Assembly (NCBI GenBank): GCA_963724365.1
Contig: CAVRUR010000004.1
Coordinates: 1 to 64,000, forward strand
DNA length: 64,000 nt
DNA from: JALORV01 sp963724365
Lineage (GTDB): Bacteria > Pseudomonadota > Gammaproteobacteria > Burkholderiales > Burkholderiaceae_F
Direction of reading: 5' to 3'
The notes beneath the pieces are model-generated. The model was not told the DNA's origin, made no database searches, and was given only the letters and a program-made list of their open reading frames with translations. Below, in pieces: positions 10,158-18,197 of the stretch. The stretch's first letter is position 1, and the number at the start of each line of letters is the position of its first letter. A program made the translations under genes and the position numbers.

Positions 10158-12494
10158 TTATACCGAGCGATGCGGCGGGTCCGCAACCTCTCGGCCGGCT
10201 GATCCGCCACGTGCCGCGCGGATCGCGCGCCAGACCTTTTCGGGCGTAGCCGGCATCGAGATGTCGTCGACCCCGAGGTGGCGCAACGCGTCGACGATCG
10301 CATTGATGACGGTCGGCGTGGCGCCGACGGTGCCGAGTTCGCCGACGCCCTTGGCGCCGAGCGGGTTGATCCTGCACGGCTGCGATTCGTCGGTGTGCGT
10401 GGCGAAGTCGGGCAGATCATCGGCGCGCGGAATGCCGTAGTCCATGAACGAGCCGGTCAGCAGTTGCCCGTCGGCGTCGTAGACCACCCGCTCGTGCAGT
10501 GCCTGTCCGACGGCCTGCGCGATACCGCCATGTACCTGCCCGGCGACGATCAGCGGATTGATCACGCGGCCGACATCGTCGTAGGTGGTGTAACGCGCGA
10601 TTTCGACGTGGCCCGTTTCGGGCTCGATCTCCACTTCACACACGTGGCAGCCGTTGGGCCATGACGGGCCGCCGACCTTTTGCACGGTGGTCACCGCGAT
10701 GCGCCGCTCGGGCTGCTGCTGCGCCAGCGCGGTGAGATCGACGCCAAGGTCGGTGCCGACGACCTTGAAGCGTCCTTCGGCGTAGACGAGGTCGGCCGCG
10801 GGCGCTTCGAGTGCCTTCGATGCGAGGTCGCGACCCACGTCGATCGCCTCCTTCGACGCGGTCTGCATTGCCGAGCCGCCGATGTACAGCGACCGACTGC
10901 CCATGCTGCCAAGGCCCTGCGCGACATCGCTGTCGCCCTGCACGATCTCGATGCGGTCCGGATCGACCTGCAGTGTCTCGGCCAGGATCTGCACATAGCT
11001 GGTTTCGATGCCCTGGCCCATCGCCTGCATCGCGGTGAACACGCGCACGCGGCCGTCGCCTTCTACGTGCAGGCGCACGGTCTCCTCGTGCACGACGCCG
11101 GTCCACTCGAGAAAGGTGGACACCGCGCGGCCGCGCAGCTTGCCCCGCGCCTCCGTCGCTCGCTTACGCGCGTCGAAGCCGTCCCAGTCGGCCGCCTTCA
11201 GCGCCTTGTCGAGCAGGTTGGGAAAGTTGCCGCTGTCGAACGTTTCGCCCATCGCGTTGCGATAGGGCATCTGTTCGGGTTGCACGAGATTGCGCCGGCG
11301 CAGTTCGGCAGGATCGAGCTTGAGTTCCACCGCGGCACGATCCATCAGGCGTTCGATCAGGTAGATCGCCTCGGGTCGGCCGGCGCCGCGGTAGGCGCCG
11401 ATCAGGTTGGTGTGCGTCTGCACCGCCTGCGACTGCAGGTCGAGCACCGGCACCTGGTAGACGCCGGTCGTGATCTTGGGACCGATCGCAAGATGGATCG
11501 CCGCGCCCGCGCCGTGGCCGTAGGCGCCGATAGCGCCGGTGATGCGCACGCGCATTCCGAGGATGCGGCCGTCTGCATCGAAGGCGAGTTCGGCTTCCGC
11601 GCGCTGGTCGCGGCCATGGCTGGACGCCTGGAACTCCTCGAGCCGCGTCGCGCGCCAGCGCACCGGCCGCCCGAGTTTGCGCGCGGCATGGGCAATGACG
11701 ACATCCTCCGGATGCACCATGGCCTTCATCCCGAAGCCGCCGCCGACATCGCCGACGACGACGCGCACCTGCTCCGGCGCGAGGTTCAGCATCTTTGCCA
11801 GCGTGCCCTGCCAGCCCGACGGGTTCTGCGAGGTCGCGTGAAAGGTCAGGCGCCCGGTGGTGGTGTCGAACTCGGCCAGACAGCCGCGCGGCTCGAGCGT
11901 GACCGGTGCCAGGCGCTGGTTGTCGACCGCGAGTCGCGTGATGTGCGCCGCGGCCGCGAAAGCACGGTCGCAGGCCTTGGGATCGCCGAAGCTCGCGCTG
12001 CCGGCGACATTGCCAGGCGCATCCGGCCACACGAGCGGCGCTGCCGGCGCGAGCGCCGCATCGAGGCTGGCCACGGCGGCAAGCGGTTCGTAGTCGACCA
12101 TGACCACGTTGGCCGCCCGCTCCGCCACTGCACGCGACTTGGCCAGCACGACGGCGACGGGCTGGCCGACGAAGCGCACCGTCTCGAGCGCGAGCGGGTG
12201 GAACGGCGCGGTTGTCGGCGGCTTGCCTTGCGCGGGCTTCAGCATCGGGTTGGCCGGAAACGCCTTGACGCCATCGGCCAGCAAGTCCGCGCCGGTCAGG
12301 ACCGCGACAACTCCCTCGATCGCATGCGCTTCTGCGGCATCGATCGAGCGAATGCGGGCATGCGCATATGGCGAGCGCACGAACATGGCATGCAGGGCAT
12401 CGGGCCGCCGGATGTCATCGACGAAGCGCCCCTGCCCCGTCAGCAGGCGGTCGTCCTCACGCCGCGTGATGGCCTGTCCAATACCAAACTTCAT
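10158..12494 (-). CDS. Xanthine dehydrogenase/CoxL-family molybdopterin-binding subunit (form II)
   Basis: A 778-residue large subunit of the molybdenum hydroxylase family (aldehyde/xanthine/CO dehydrogenase-like). The start at 12494 (MKFGIGQAITRREDDRLLTG) follows a GGGAGACC site. The N-terminal a/b-hammerhead domain (GQGRFVDDI, AMFVRSPYAHARI) precedes the molybdopterin domains (GDVGGGFGMK, SMGSRSLYIGGSAM, GAKGVGELGTVGATP). The active-site loop reads AYRGAGR, the form-II pattern, and not the AYxCSFR loop of true CO dehydrogenase. CO oxidation is therefore unlikely and the substrate is unknown. Partner FAD and 2Fe-2S subunits, normally adjacent, are absent here, so it must use partners encoded elsewhere or be non-functional alone. 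Confidence 0.88.
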   Translation of the reverse strand: MKFGIGQAITRREDDRLLTGQGRFVDDIRRPDALHAMFVRSPYAHARIRSIDAAEAHAIEGVVAVLTGADLLADGVKAFPANPMLKPAQGKPPTTAPFHPLALETVRFVGQPVAVVLAKSRAVAERAANVVMVDYEPLAAVASLDAALAPAAPLVWPDAPGNVAGSASFGDPKACDRAFAAAAHITRLAVDNQRLAPVTLEPRGCLAEFDTTTGRLTFHATSQNPSGWQGTLAKMLNLAPEQVRVVVGDVGGGFGMKAMVHPEDVVIAHAARKLGRPVRWRATRLEEFQASSHGRDQRAEAELAFDADGRILGMRVRITGAIGAYGHGAGAAIHLAIGPKITTGVYQVPVLDLQSQAVQTHTNLIGAYRGAGRPEAIYLIERLMDRAAVELKLDPAELRRRNLVQPEQMPYRNAMGETFDSGNFPNLLDKALKAADWDGFDARKRATEARGKLRGRAVSTFLEWTGVVHEETVRLHVEGDGRVRVFTAMQAMGQGIETSYVQILAETLQVDPDRIEIVQGDSDVAQGLGSMGSRSLYIGGSAMQTASKEAIDVGRDLASKALEAPAADLVYAEGRFKVVGTDLGVDLTALAQQQPERRIAVTTVQKVGGPSWPNGCHVCEVEIEPETGHVEIARYTTYDDVGRVINPLIVAGQVHGGIAQAVGQALHERVVYDADGQLLTGSFMDYGIPRADDLPDFATHTDESQPCRINPLGAKGVGELGTVGATPTVINAIVDALRHLGVDDISMPATPEKVWRAIRAARGGSAGREVADPPHRSV

Positions 12495-12592
12495 GCGGTC
12501 TCCCGGTTTCCGACGATTTCGCAGCACCTGGCAGCAATAGTCAGTTTAGGGGAACGACTTACCTCCTTGGTCGTCCGCAACGCATTGTCAGG

Positions 12593-12622
12593 TTGACTCC
12601 GTGCCATCTGCGGCGGTCTACT
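12593..12622 (+). promoter_or_regulatory. Candidate sigma-70 promoter of the TM/TIR gene pair
   Basis: TTGACT (12593-12598) is five of six to the -35 consensus. It is followed after 18 bp by TCTACT (12617-12622), four of six to the -10 consensus. The site lies 33 bp upstream of the first start codon in the divergent interval between the molybdopterin gene and the TM/TIR pair. A match this loose occurs by chance fairly often. Confidence 0.3.
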
Positions 12623-12654
12623 TGTAGCCGGCAACTCCAACGGGGTGCGCGACG

Positions 12655-13137
12655 ATGGAACTGCTCGATCTACTCGTGCGACCGGCGCTGGCGCAGATCG
12701 CGAGCGAGCCCTCGCCGGCATCGACGGCGCTAGGCGACTATGTGAAGTCGCCATTCTTCATGGTCGACATGATGCTCATCGTCGCCATCGTCGTCCTGTT
12801 CAAGGTGTTTGCGCGCTGGCCGAAGTACGAACGGTGGCTTGTTGCCGGCACGCTGATCCTGTTCGCGCTGTATCCGTTGATCGTGTTTCCCATCATCTAC
12901 GGCGGCAGCGTTTCCGAACACTTCTTCGGCACTCCCTGGTTCATCTGGCTGATCCCGGTGGCGCTGCTCGGGTTGTGGATCTTCCTGAAGTTCAATACGT
13001 CGCTGCTCTCCAGCCCGACCGCGGCCCCGCGCATGCCGACGGCTGCAAAGTCCGAGCGTGAGCCATCGCGACGCGACTCCAGAAGTCACCGAAGCGGCGC
13101 CGGAAGTTCGCCAAGCGCAAACCGTCTCCGGACATGA
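12655..13137 (+). CDS. Three-TM membrane protein coupled to a TIR gene
   Basis: A 160-residue protein with three predicted TM segments (~35-52, 62-82, 95-113) and a hydrophilic tail rich in Ser, Arg and Ala. The layout matches the N-terminal half of the fused TM-TIR protein at 47592-48746 (three TM helices, W-P-x-x-E-R between the first two, long polar linker). The stop codon overlaps the next gene's start as ATGA (13134-13137). This is either true translational coupling giving a membrane subunit plus a separate TIR subunit, or a frameshifted single gene whose linker was broken. The polar tail in one alternative frame (EVTEAAPEVRQAQ) also looks like linker, so the second reading is possible. 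Role unknown; probably a membrane anchor. Confidence 0.7.
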   Translation: MELLDLLVRPALAQIASEPSPASTALGDYVKSPFFMVDMMLIVAIVVLFKVFARWPKYERWLVAGTLILFALYPLIVFPIIYGGSVSEHFFGTPWFIWLIPVALLGLWIFLKFNTSLLSSPTAAPRMPTAAKSEREPSRRDSRSHRSGAGSSPSANRLRT

Positions 13138-13658
13138 CGTCACGCAAGCCGGACCCGGATCCGTGGCCGCCGACGGTGCCGGCCGCCGCCGCCATCGAGA
13201 AGATCTTTCTTTCGTATCGCCGCGACGACAGCGCCGATGCGACCGGCCGCATCTACGACCGGCTCGTGCAGCGATTCGGCAAGGAGCAGATCTTCAAGGA
13301 CGTCGACTCGATTCCGCTCGGAGTGGACTTCCGTGAGCACCTGGGCAATGTCGTCGGGCGCTGCAACCTCGTGCTGGTCGTGATCGGTGACCGCTGGATC
13401 GATGCCGGCCAGGCCGGAGCGCGGCGGCTCGACGACGCAGCCGATTTTGTCCGGATCGAAATCGAAGCGGCGCTGGAGCGCAGGATTCCCGTCGTTCCGG
13501 TGCTGGTGCGCGGCGCAACGATTCCGGCCGATTCAGCGCTCCCGCCGAGCCTGCGTGCGCTCGCGTATCGCAACGGCATGTCGGTGCGGTCGGACCCCGA
13601 CTTTCATCGCGACATGGACCGGCTGATCGCGGGCCTCGAAACCCATCTCGCACACTAG
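13134..13658 (+). CDS. TIR-domain protein
   Basis: A 174-residue protein made almost entirely of a TIR domain: IEKIFLSYRRDDSADATGRI (21-40, strand A and box 1), QIFKDVDSIPLGVDFREHL (52-70), NLVLVVIGDRW (78-88), DFVRIEIEAALERRIPVVPV (104-123). Glu109 in RIEIEAAL aligns with the catalytic Glu of NAD-cleaving TIR domains such as SARM1 (KEIVTAL), so NADase activity is possible but unproven. The C-terminus DFHRDMDRLI is shared with the homologue at 47592-48746. The ATG overlaps the stop of the TM gene. This TIR subfamily is common in proteobacteria without assigned function. Signalling or immunity are both possible; no defence genes are adjacent. Confidence 0.85.
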   Translation: MTSRKPDPDPWPPTVPAAAAIEKIFLSYRRDDSADATGRIYDRLVQRFGKEQIFKDVDSIPLGVDFREHLGNVVGRCNLVLVVIGDRWIDAGQAGARRLDDAADFVRIEIEAALERRIPVVPVLVRGATIPADSALPPSLRALAYRNGMSVRSDPDFHRDMDRLIAGLETHLAH

Positions 13659-13696
13659 TCCGGCCTGCTGTTATGCGGGTAGCAGCCGAAACCGGT

Positions 13697-14744
13697 TCAG
13701 AGAATCCGGTTGAACCACAGCATCGACAGCAGCGCCGCCACCGAAGCGAGCAGGGCGCCGATGCCGGCGAACACGGCGGTCACTTCCGTGGGCCGCTGCT
13801 TCTCGAACGCGAGCTTGGCGCCGAGCGTGCGGTAGATCTTCTTCAGTTCGTTCGCGTTGGGTGCGCGGAAGTACTCGCCCAGGGTGGTTGACGCGACCTT
13901 CTGCAGCGCCTCTTCGTCGAGGCGCGTGCGCATTGACCAGCCGTCTACCTTCACGATCGAGCCTTCCGGTGTTCCCATGCCGACCGTGTAGACGCGCACG
14001 CCGAGCTTGGCGGCGAGTTCGGCCGCCTTGATCGGTTCCGGACCGACGTTGCTCTGCCCGTCGGACAACAGCACGATCGCGACTGAGCTGTTCTCGCCGG
14101 GCGCGATCGATTTGGCTTCGGCATCCTTCTCCTTGTCGAGTCGTCTGCGGGCGATCCTTGCGCGGGTTGATGAAGCCGTCGACGTCGATGCGCGCGGCCG
14201 GCAACGCCGTGTCGAGCGCGATCACGAGTCCGCTGCCGAGCGCGGTGCCGCGCTGCGGCTCGAGGCGCTCGAGCGCCTGCAGGATGTCTTCGCGGTTGGT
14301 GGTCGGCGACTGCACGACCGCCGCGGCGGCAGCGATGCCCACCACGCCGATGCGCACGTTGTCCGGCTGTTCGTTGACGAAGGACTTGGCGGCGTCGCGC
14401 GCGGCCACCATGCGCGTGGGCGCGATGTCGGTCGCCTTCATGCTGCCGGACATGTCGAGCGCGAGGATCACTGTTTCCACCCGCGACGGCAGCGTGACCG
14501 TGGCCTGCGGCCGCGCGACGGCCAGCAGCATGGCGGTCAGCCCGACCAGCCAGAGCAGCGGCGGCACCATGCGCCGCCAGCGACCCTCCGCGCCGCTGCC
14601 CACCGACTCGAGGCTCGCGAACTGCGCCGCCATGCGGCGCCGGCGCCGGACCACGGCGGCATACAGTGCCATCGCGAGCGGAATGGCCAGCAATACCCAG
14701 AGCAGGCGGGGCCAGAGAAACGTCAGGGCGGTCGATTCGAACAT
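13697..14744 (-). CDS. BatA-type membrane VWA-domain protein, frameshifted near 14135
   Basis: A Bat-type aerotolerance-like protein of ~348 residues: N-terminal TM segments (LWPRLLWVLLAIPLAMALYAA and MVPPLLWLVGLTAMLLAVARP), a von Willebrand A domain with MIDAS DMSGSM, and a C-terminal TM (AGIGALLASVAALLSMLWF). The frame breaks near 14135 at GATCGCCCGCAG. Removing one C from the CCC run gives DRRRRLDKEKDAEAKSIAPGENSSVAIV, joining smoothly to LLSDGQSNVGPEP, which matches ILLSDGRRTTGPDP in the intact paralogue at 18198-19277. A sequence error is likely. It follows the DUF58 and MoxR genes on the same strand, as usual for MoxR-DUF58-VWA sets thought to act in envelope stress or protein maturation. 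Confidence 0.8.
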
Positions 14745-14758
14745 CGGGTTCGCTGGGT

Positions 14759-15826
14759 TCAGCGCGCGTGCAGCCCGGCGATGATGGCCGGAACTCCACC
14801 GGCAGCCAGCTGGCTGCGCCGCTTGCGCAACTGCGTGAAGCGCAGCAGCGCCGCGTCGAGCGGCTCGTCGGTGGCCAGCTCGAGGCAGTCGACGCCGGCC
14901 TCGGCCAGCGCGTCGCGCAGCTCGACCTCGCGGCGCGCGGCCACGTCGGCGAAGCGCTGGCGGAACGCGCGGTCGTGCGTGTCAACCGTCAGTTGCTCGC
15001 CGGTCTCCGCGTCCTGCATCACGATCATGCCGAGATCGGGCAGCTCGACCTCCATCGGGTCATACAGTCGCACCGCGACGACTTCGTGCCGTCGCGCCAG
15101 CTGCGCCAGCCGCCGACCCCAGCCCGGCGTGCTGATGAAATCCGACACGACGAAGATCACCGAGCGCCGCTTGATGACCGGCTGCGCAAACGCGAGCAGC
15201 TCGGCAAGATCCGTGACCTTCCCCGCCACCGCCTTGCCACCGCGTACGACCGGCGGCCGCGCACCGACGACGCCGATGCGTTCGAGCACGTGCAGGACAT
15301 GGCGACGGCCGTTGCGCGCCGGAATGACCTCGCTCGCCCCTTCGGCCTGCAGCACCGCGCCGATGCGATTGCCGTAGCGCGTGAACAGCCGCGCCAGCAC
15401 CGCGACCAGTTCAGCCGACAACTGGCGCTTGCGCACTTCGCGCGATCCGAAGTCGATCGACGCCGACAGATCGAGCAGGAACCACGCGGCGACTTCGCGA
15501 TCTTCCTGGAACTCGCGCACGTGCGGCGTCTGCAGTCGCGCGGTGACGTTCCAGTCGATGTAGCGCACGTCGTCGTGCAACTGGTACTCGCGCAGGTCGG
15601 CCAGGTCGAGGCCGAAGCCGCGGAACAGCGTCCGATAGTCGCCCTGCAGCAGGCCGTCGAGCCGGCGCAGCACCGTCCATTCGAGCCGGCGCAGCAAACG
15701 TTCGGGGTCGACGCGGCCGCGCGGGCGCGCACCTGCCTCGGCGGACTCGTTCGCCGCCGCGCCGGCGCCCGGCGCCACCGTGCCCGCGACGGCGGGCTGC
15801 CTAGCTGCCCGTCGCCACCCGAACAT
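14759..15826 (-). CDS. DUF58 family protein of a MoxR-VWA operon
   Basis: A 355-residue DUF58 protein, a degenerate VWA-like fold normally encoded beside MoxR ATPases. The signature region YQLHDDVRYIDWNVTARLQTPHVREF is followed by a hydrophobic strand (AAWFLLDLSASIDFG) in the position of the MIDAS motif. Later blocks KRRSVIFVVSDFIS and RHEVVAVRLYDPMEVELPD are typical of the family. The N-terminal 40 residues are Ala/Gly-rich and probably disordered. No TM segment is seen. The start overlaps the MoxR gene by 26 bp, indicating translational coupling; the downstream VWA gene starts 14 bp after the stop. Probably a client or adaptor of the MoxR ATPase. Confidence 0.88.
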   Translation of the reverse strand: MFGWRRAARQPAVAGTVAPGAGAAANESAEAGARPRGRVDPERLLRRLEWTVLRRLDGLLQGDYRTLFRGFGLDLADLREYQLHDDVRYIDWNVTARLQTPHVREFQEDREVAAWFLLDLSASIDFGSREVRKRQLSAELVAVLARLFTRYGNRIGAVLQAEGASEVIPARNGRRHVLHVLERIGVVGARPPVVRGGKAVAGKVTDLAELLAFAQPVIKRRSVIFVVSDFISTPGWGRRLAQLARRHEVVAVRLYDPMEVELPDLGMIVMQDAETGEQLTVDTHDRAFRQRFADVAARREVELRDALAEAGVDCLELATDEPLDAALLRFTQLRKRRSQLAAGGVPAIIAGLHAR

Positions 15827-16814
15827 GGCTTTCCAGCGGCGCTTCCGGCGCCTGGATCGTCTGCAGCACGCGCATGATCAGCGCGTCGGCCGTTTGACCA
15901 TCCGACAGCGCCTCGTAGCTCAGCACCAGGCGATGGCGCAGCACGTCGGGCACGATGTCGATGACGTCTTCCGGCAGCACGTAGCTGCGCGCACGCAGGA
16001 AGGCCAGCGCGCGCGCGCCTTCGATCAGGTTGATGGTCGCGCGCGGACTGGCACCGAACGTCAGGTAGCGGTCGAGGTCCTTCATGCCGTACTGGCCCGG
16101 CCGGCGCGTCGCGGCCACCAGCTTGACGGCGTACTGGATCAGGTTCGGATCGACGTAGATCTTGCGGCACTGCTGCTGCAGTTCCGCCAGTTGCTGCGTC
16201 GAGCACACGGCCGAGACCGCCGTCGCCGGGCCGGTGACGCGCTCGACGATGACGAACTCCTCTTCCTCGTTCGGGTAGCCGACCAGCACCTTCATCATGA
16301 AGCGGTCGACCTGCGCCTCGGGCAGCGGGTACGTGCCCTCGGTCTCGATCGGGTTCTGCGTGGCCATCACCAGGAAGGGCTCGGGCACCTTGTGCGACTC
16401 GCCGGCGATCGTGACCTGGCGCTCCTGCATCACCTCGAGCAGCGCGCTCTGCACCTTGGCCGGGGCGCGGTTGATTTCGTCGGCGAGCAGCAGGTTGGCA
16501 AACACCGGACCCAGCACCGTCGAGAACTCGCCCGACCTCTGGTTGTACATGCGCGTGCCGACGAGGTCGGCCGGCAGCAGGTCGGGCGTGAACTGGATGC
16601 GCTTGAACGAGCCGCGAATCGTCTTCGCCAGCGTGTTGACCGTCAGCGTCTTCGCCAGCCCCGGCACGCCCTCGACCAGCAGATGCCCCTGCGACAGGAT
16701 CGCCACCAGCACCCGCTCGAGGAAGTGATCCTGCCCGACGACGATGCGCTTCACTTCATACAGCACCCGCTGCATCAGCTCGCCGGTTTCCTTCGCCTTC
16801 AACGGTTCAGTCAT
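15801..16814 (-). CDS. MoxR-family AAA+ ATPase
   Basis: A 337-residue MoxR ATPase, thought to act as a chaperone for metal insertion or complex assembly together with VWA-domain partners. Walker A is GVPGLAKT, Walker B LLADEINRAP, sensor 1 ATQNPIETEGTYPLPEAQVDRF, with further family blocks DLLPADLVGTRMYN and FGASPRATINLIEGARALAF. Length is normal. It is the first gene of the MoxR-DUF58-VWA operon. The upstream interval (16815-16919) carries a strong terminator for the preceding HtrA-like gene, so this operon should have its own promoter, which I could not place. Confidence 0.92.
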   Translation of the reverse strand: MTEPLKAKETGELMQRVLYEVKRIVVGQDHFLERVLVAILSQGHLLVEGVPGLAKTLTVNTLAKTIRGSFKRIQFTPDLLPADLVGTRMYNQRSGEFSTVLGPVFANLLLADEINRAPAKVQSALLEVMQERQVTIAGESHKVPEPFLVMATQNPIETEGTYPLPEAQVDRFMMKVLVGYPNEEEEFVIVERVTGPATAVSAVCSTQQLAELQQQCRKIYVDPNLIQYAVKLVAATRRPGQYGMKDLDRYLTFGASPRATINLIEGARALAFLRARSYVLPEDVIDIVPDVLRHRLVLSYEALSDGQTADALIMRVLQTIQAPEAPLESHVRVATGS

Positions 16815-16842
16815 CGTTTGCCTTTTCCAGCAGTTGTGATGA

Positions 16843-16874
16843 AAAAATTCGTCTGGCTCCGCCAGCGAATTTTT
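16843..16874 (-). terminator. Rho-independent terminator after the HtrA-like gene
   Basis: A near-perfect inverted repeat: AAAAATTCG-(T)-CTGGC, loop TCC, GCCAGCGAATTTTT, with a single bulged base. On the minus strand the stem is followed by a T run, so it would stop transcripts from the HtrA-like gene before moxR. A second hairpin (GCGAAAGT/ACTTTCGC, about 16888-16911) lies between it and the HtrA stop codon. Confidence 0.75.
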
Positions 16875-16919
16875 CCGTTCCTAGCGTGCGAAAGTAGGTT
16901 TGCACTTTCGCGCGATCGA

Positions 16920-17900
16920 CTAAAACGGCGGGATTCCCACCGCCCCGCCCGCACTCTCGATCGTCGCCGCAAAGCCGATGCCGATGAATGTGCGCGCCGG
17001 CGTCGGGTTGAGGATCGCCGTCACGATGCCGACGACCTCGCCTTCCATCGTGATCAGCGGGCCGCCCGAGTTGCCAGGGTTGGCCGCTGCGTCGAACTGG
17101 ATCAGCCCGGTCATCACCTGCTTGCCCTCCGGCGAACGGAAGCTGCGATCGAGCCCCGATACGACGCCCGCCGACACCGACGGGCCGACGCCGAACGGAA
17201 ATCCGACCGCGACCACTTCGTCGCCCGGGCGCAGGTTCGCGGTGGAGCCGAGCGTGGCCGACTCCAGGTCGTCCGGCACCTTCTTTGCCTTGATCACCGC
17301 CAGGTCGTTCTCCGGGTACGCGCGCACGAGATCGACCTCCGACTCGCTGCCGTCGAAGAACTTCACCGTCACACGCTTGGATCCGGCGACCACATGCAGG
17401 TTGGTCAGGATGATGCCGTTGTCGACGATCACCACGCCGGAGCCGACGCCCTGCATCTGTATCCCGGAACCGGGCTCGTCGTTTTCCTCGCCGTTGTAGC
17501 CCTCGACCCGAACCACCGACGGCATCACGAGTTCCGCCGCCTTGGCGGCCCGCGAAGGCAGCGTCTTGTTCTCGAAAGTGTGCAGGACGGCCTTGTCGAT
17601 GTCCTCCTGCGTCAGCGCGGCGGGCTTGGGGCGGGTCAGGTCGCGCGCGACGATGACGGCCAGCGCACAGGCCAGCCCGGCCAGGAAGAGCATGCGTGCG
17701 ATCGTGCCGCTGCACGAAACCGCGCAGCCGCCCCGCCCGCGCAGGTGCCGCGGCTGTGGCCATGCGCTTGCTGTCGTGCCGTCCGGCGGCTGTGTCGCAG
17801 GTCGGGCCGTTGCCGCGTCCGGGACCGTCGCGTCGCTCGCGGGCGGCCGATCGCTCCGGCCCTGCCGGTGAGCGCTGCTGTATAGCGCCGGCTTCTTCAT
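16920..17900 (-). CDS. HtrA/DegP-like membrane-anchored serine protease lacking a PDZ domain
   Basis: A 326-residue trypsin-like protease. A basic, Pro/Ala-rich N-terminal tail (~1-65) precedes one TM helix (MLFLAGLACALAVIVA), so the protease domain is periplasmic. The catalytic triad is visible: His in ILTNLHVVAG, Asp in ENDLAVIKAK, Ser in NPGNSGGPLIT. The oxyanion-loop region GFPFGVGPSVSAGVVSG is intact. The protein stops at GGAVGIPPF right after the protease domain, without the PDZ domain usual for DegP/DegS. The start at 17900 is the longest option, with no clear ribosome site. A terminator separates it from moxR. Confidence 0.85.
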   Translation of the reverse strand: MKKPALYSSAHRQGRSDRPPASDATVPDAATARPATQPPDGTTASAWPQPRHLRGRGGCAVSCSGTIARMLFLAGLACALAVIVARDLTRPKPAALTQEDIDKAVLHTFENKTLPSRAAKAAELVMPSVVRVEGYNGEENDEPGSGIQMQGVGSGVVIVDNGIILTNLHVVAGSKRVTVKFFDGSESEVDLVRAYPENDLAVIKAKKVPDDLESATLGSTANLRPGDEVVAVGFPFGVGPSVSAGVVSGLDRSFRSPEGKQVMTGLIQFDAAANPGNSGGPLITMEGEVVGIVTAILNPTPARTFIGIGFAATIESAGGAVGIPPF

Positions 17901-17972
17901 CCGCGATCCATCGCCACCGTGAGATCGTCCCGGGAAAAAAGTATCACGGTGCGCGTGCTTCGGGCAGCCGGA

Positions 17973-17991
17973 TTGGGGTCAGAAACCCCAA
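17973..17991. repeat. Hairpin TTGGGGT-N5-ACCCCAA in a 297-bp interval
   Basis: A perfect 7-bp stem (TTGGGGT/ACCCCAA) with a five-base loop containing GGGGTCAGAAACCCC, between the divergent HtrA-like gene and the second VWA gene. A GGGGTCTTG stretch follows 30 bp downstream. GGGGTC-type palindromes often border REP-like elements of RAYT transposases, but no transposase is present. Nothing else was recognised in 17901-18197 apart from a plausible ribosome site (GCGAGG) before 18198. Confidence 0.4.
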
Positions 17992-18197
17992 GCCCTTGGA
18001 CGATCCGGGGTCTTGCCGACACAGTACCGTCACCTCGATGTCACTGCTCGCGCGCGCCGGGTACGCCCCTTTTCGCAGCGTACTCCGGGCGTTCGTCGCA
18101 CTTTCTCGCGGCCACGTGGTCAGTGCTAGAGTGCCCGCGCGGGACCGGCCTCAGGCTTTGTCCCGCGTTTCATCGAAAGGTTCTGCGAGGACCGGCG

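Noticed and set aside
10158..12494. Carbon monoxide dehydrogenase large subunit
   Set aside because: The active-site loop is AYRGAGR, not AYxCSFR, and the coxM and coxS genes are missing.
10680..12596. 638-codon open frame on the plus strand
   Set aside because: Antisense shadow of the molybdopterin subunit; composition is His/Arg-rich with no motif.
12655..13658. TM/TIR pair as part of a known defence system such as Thoeris
   Set aside because: No ThsA, CBASS or argonaute-type partner is nearby; neighbours are metabolic and MoxR genes.
15780..17885. 701-codon open frame on the plus strand
   Set aside because: Crosses moxR and the protease gene antisense; no start site or domains.
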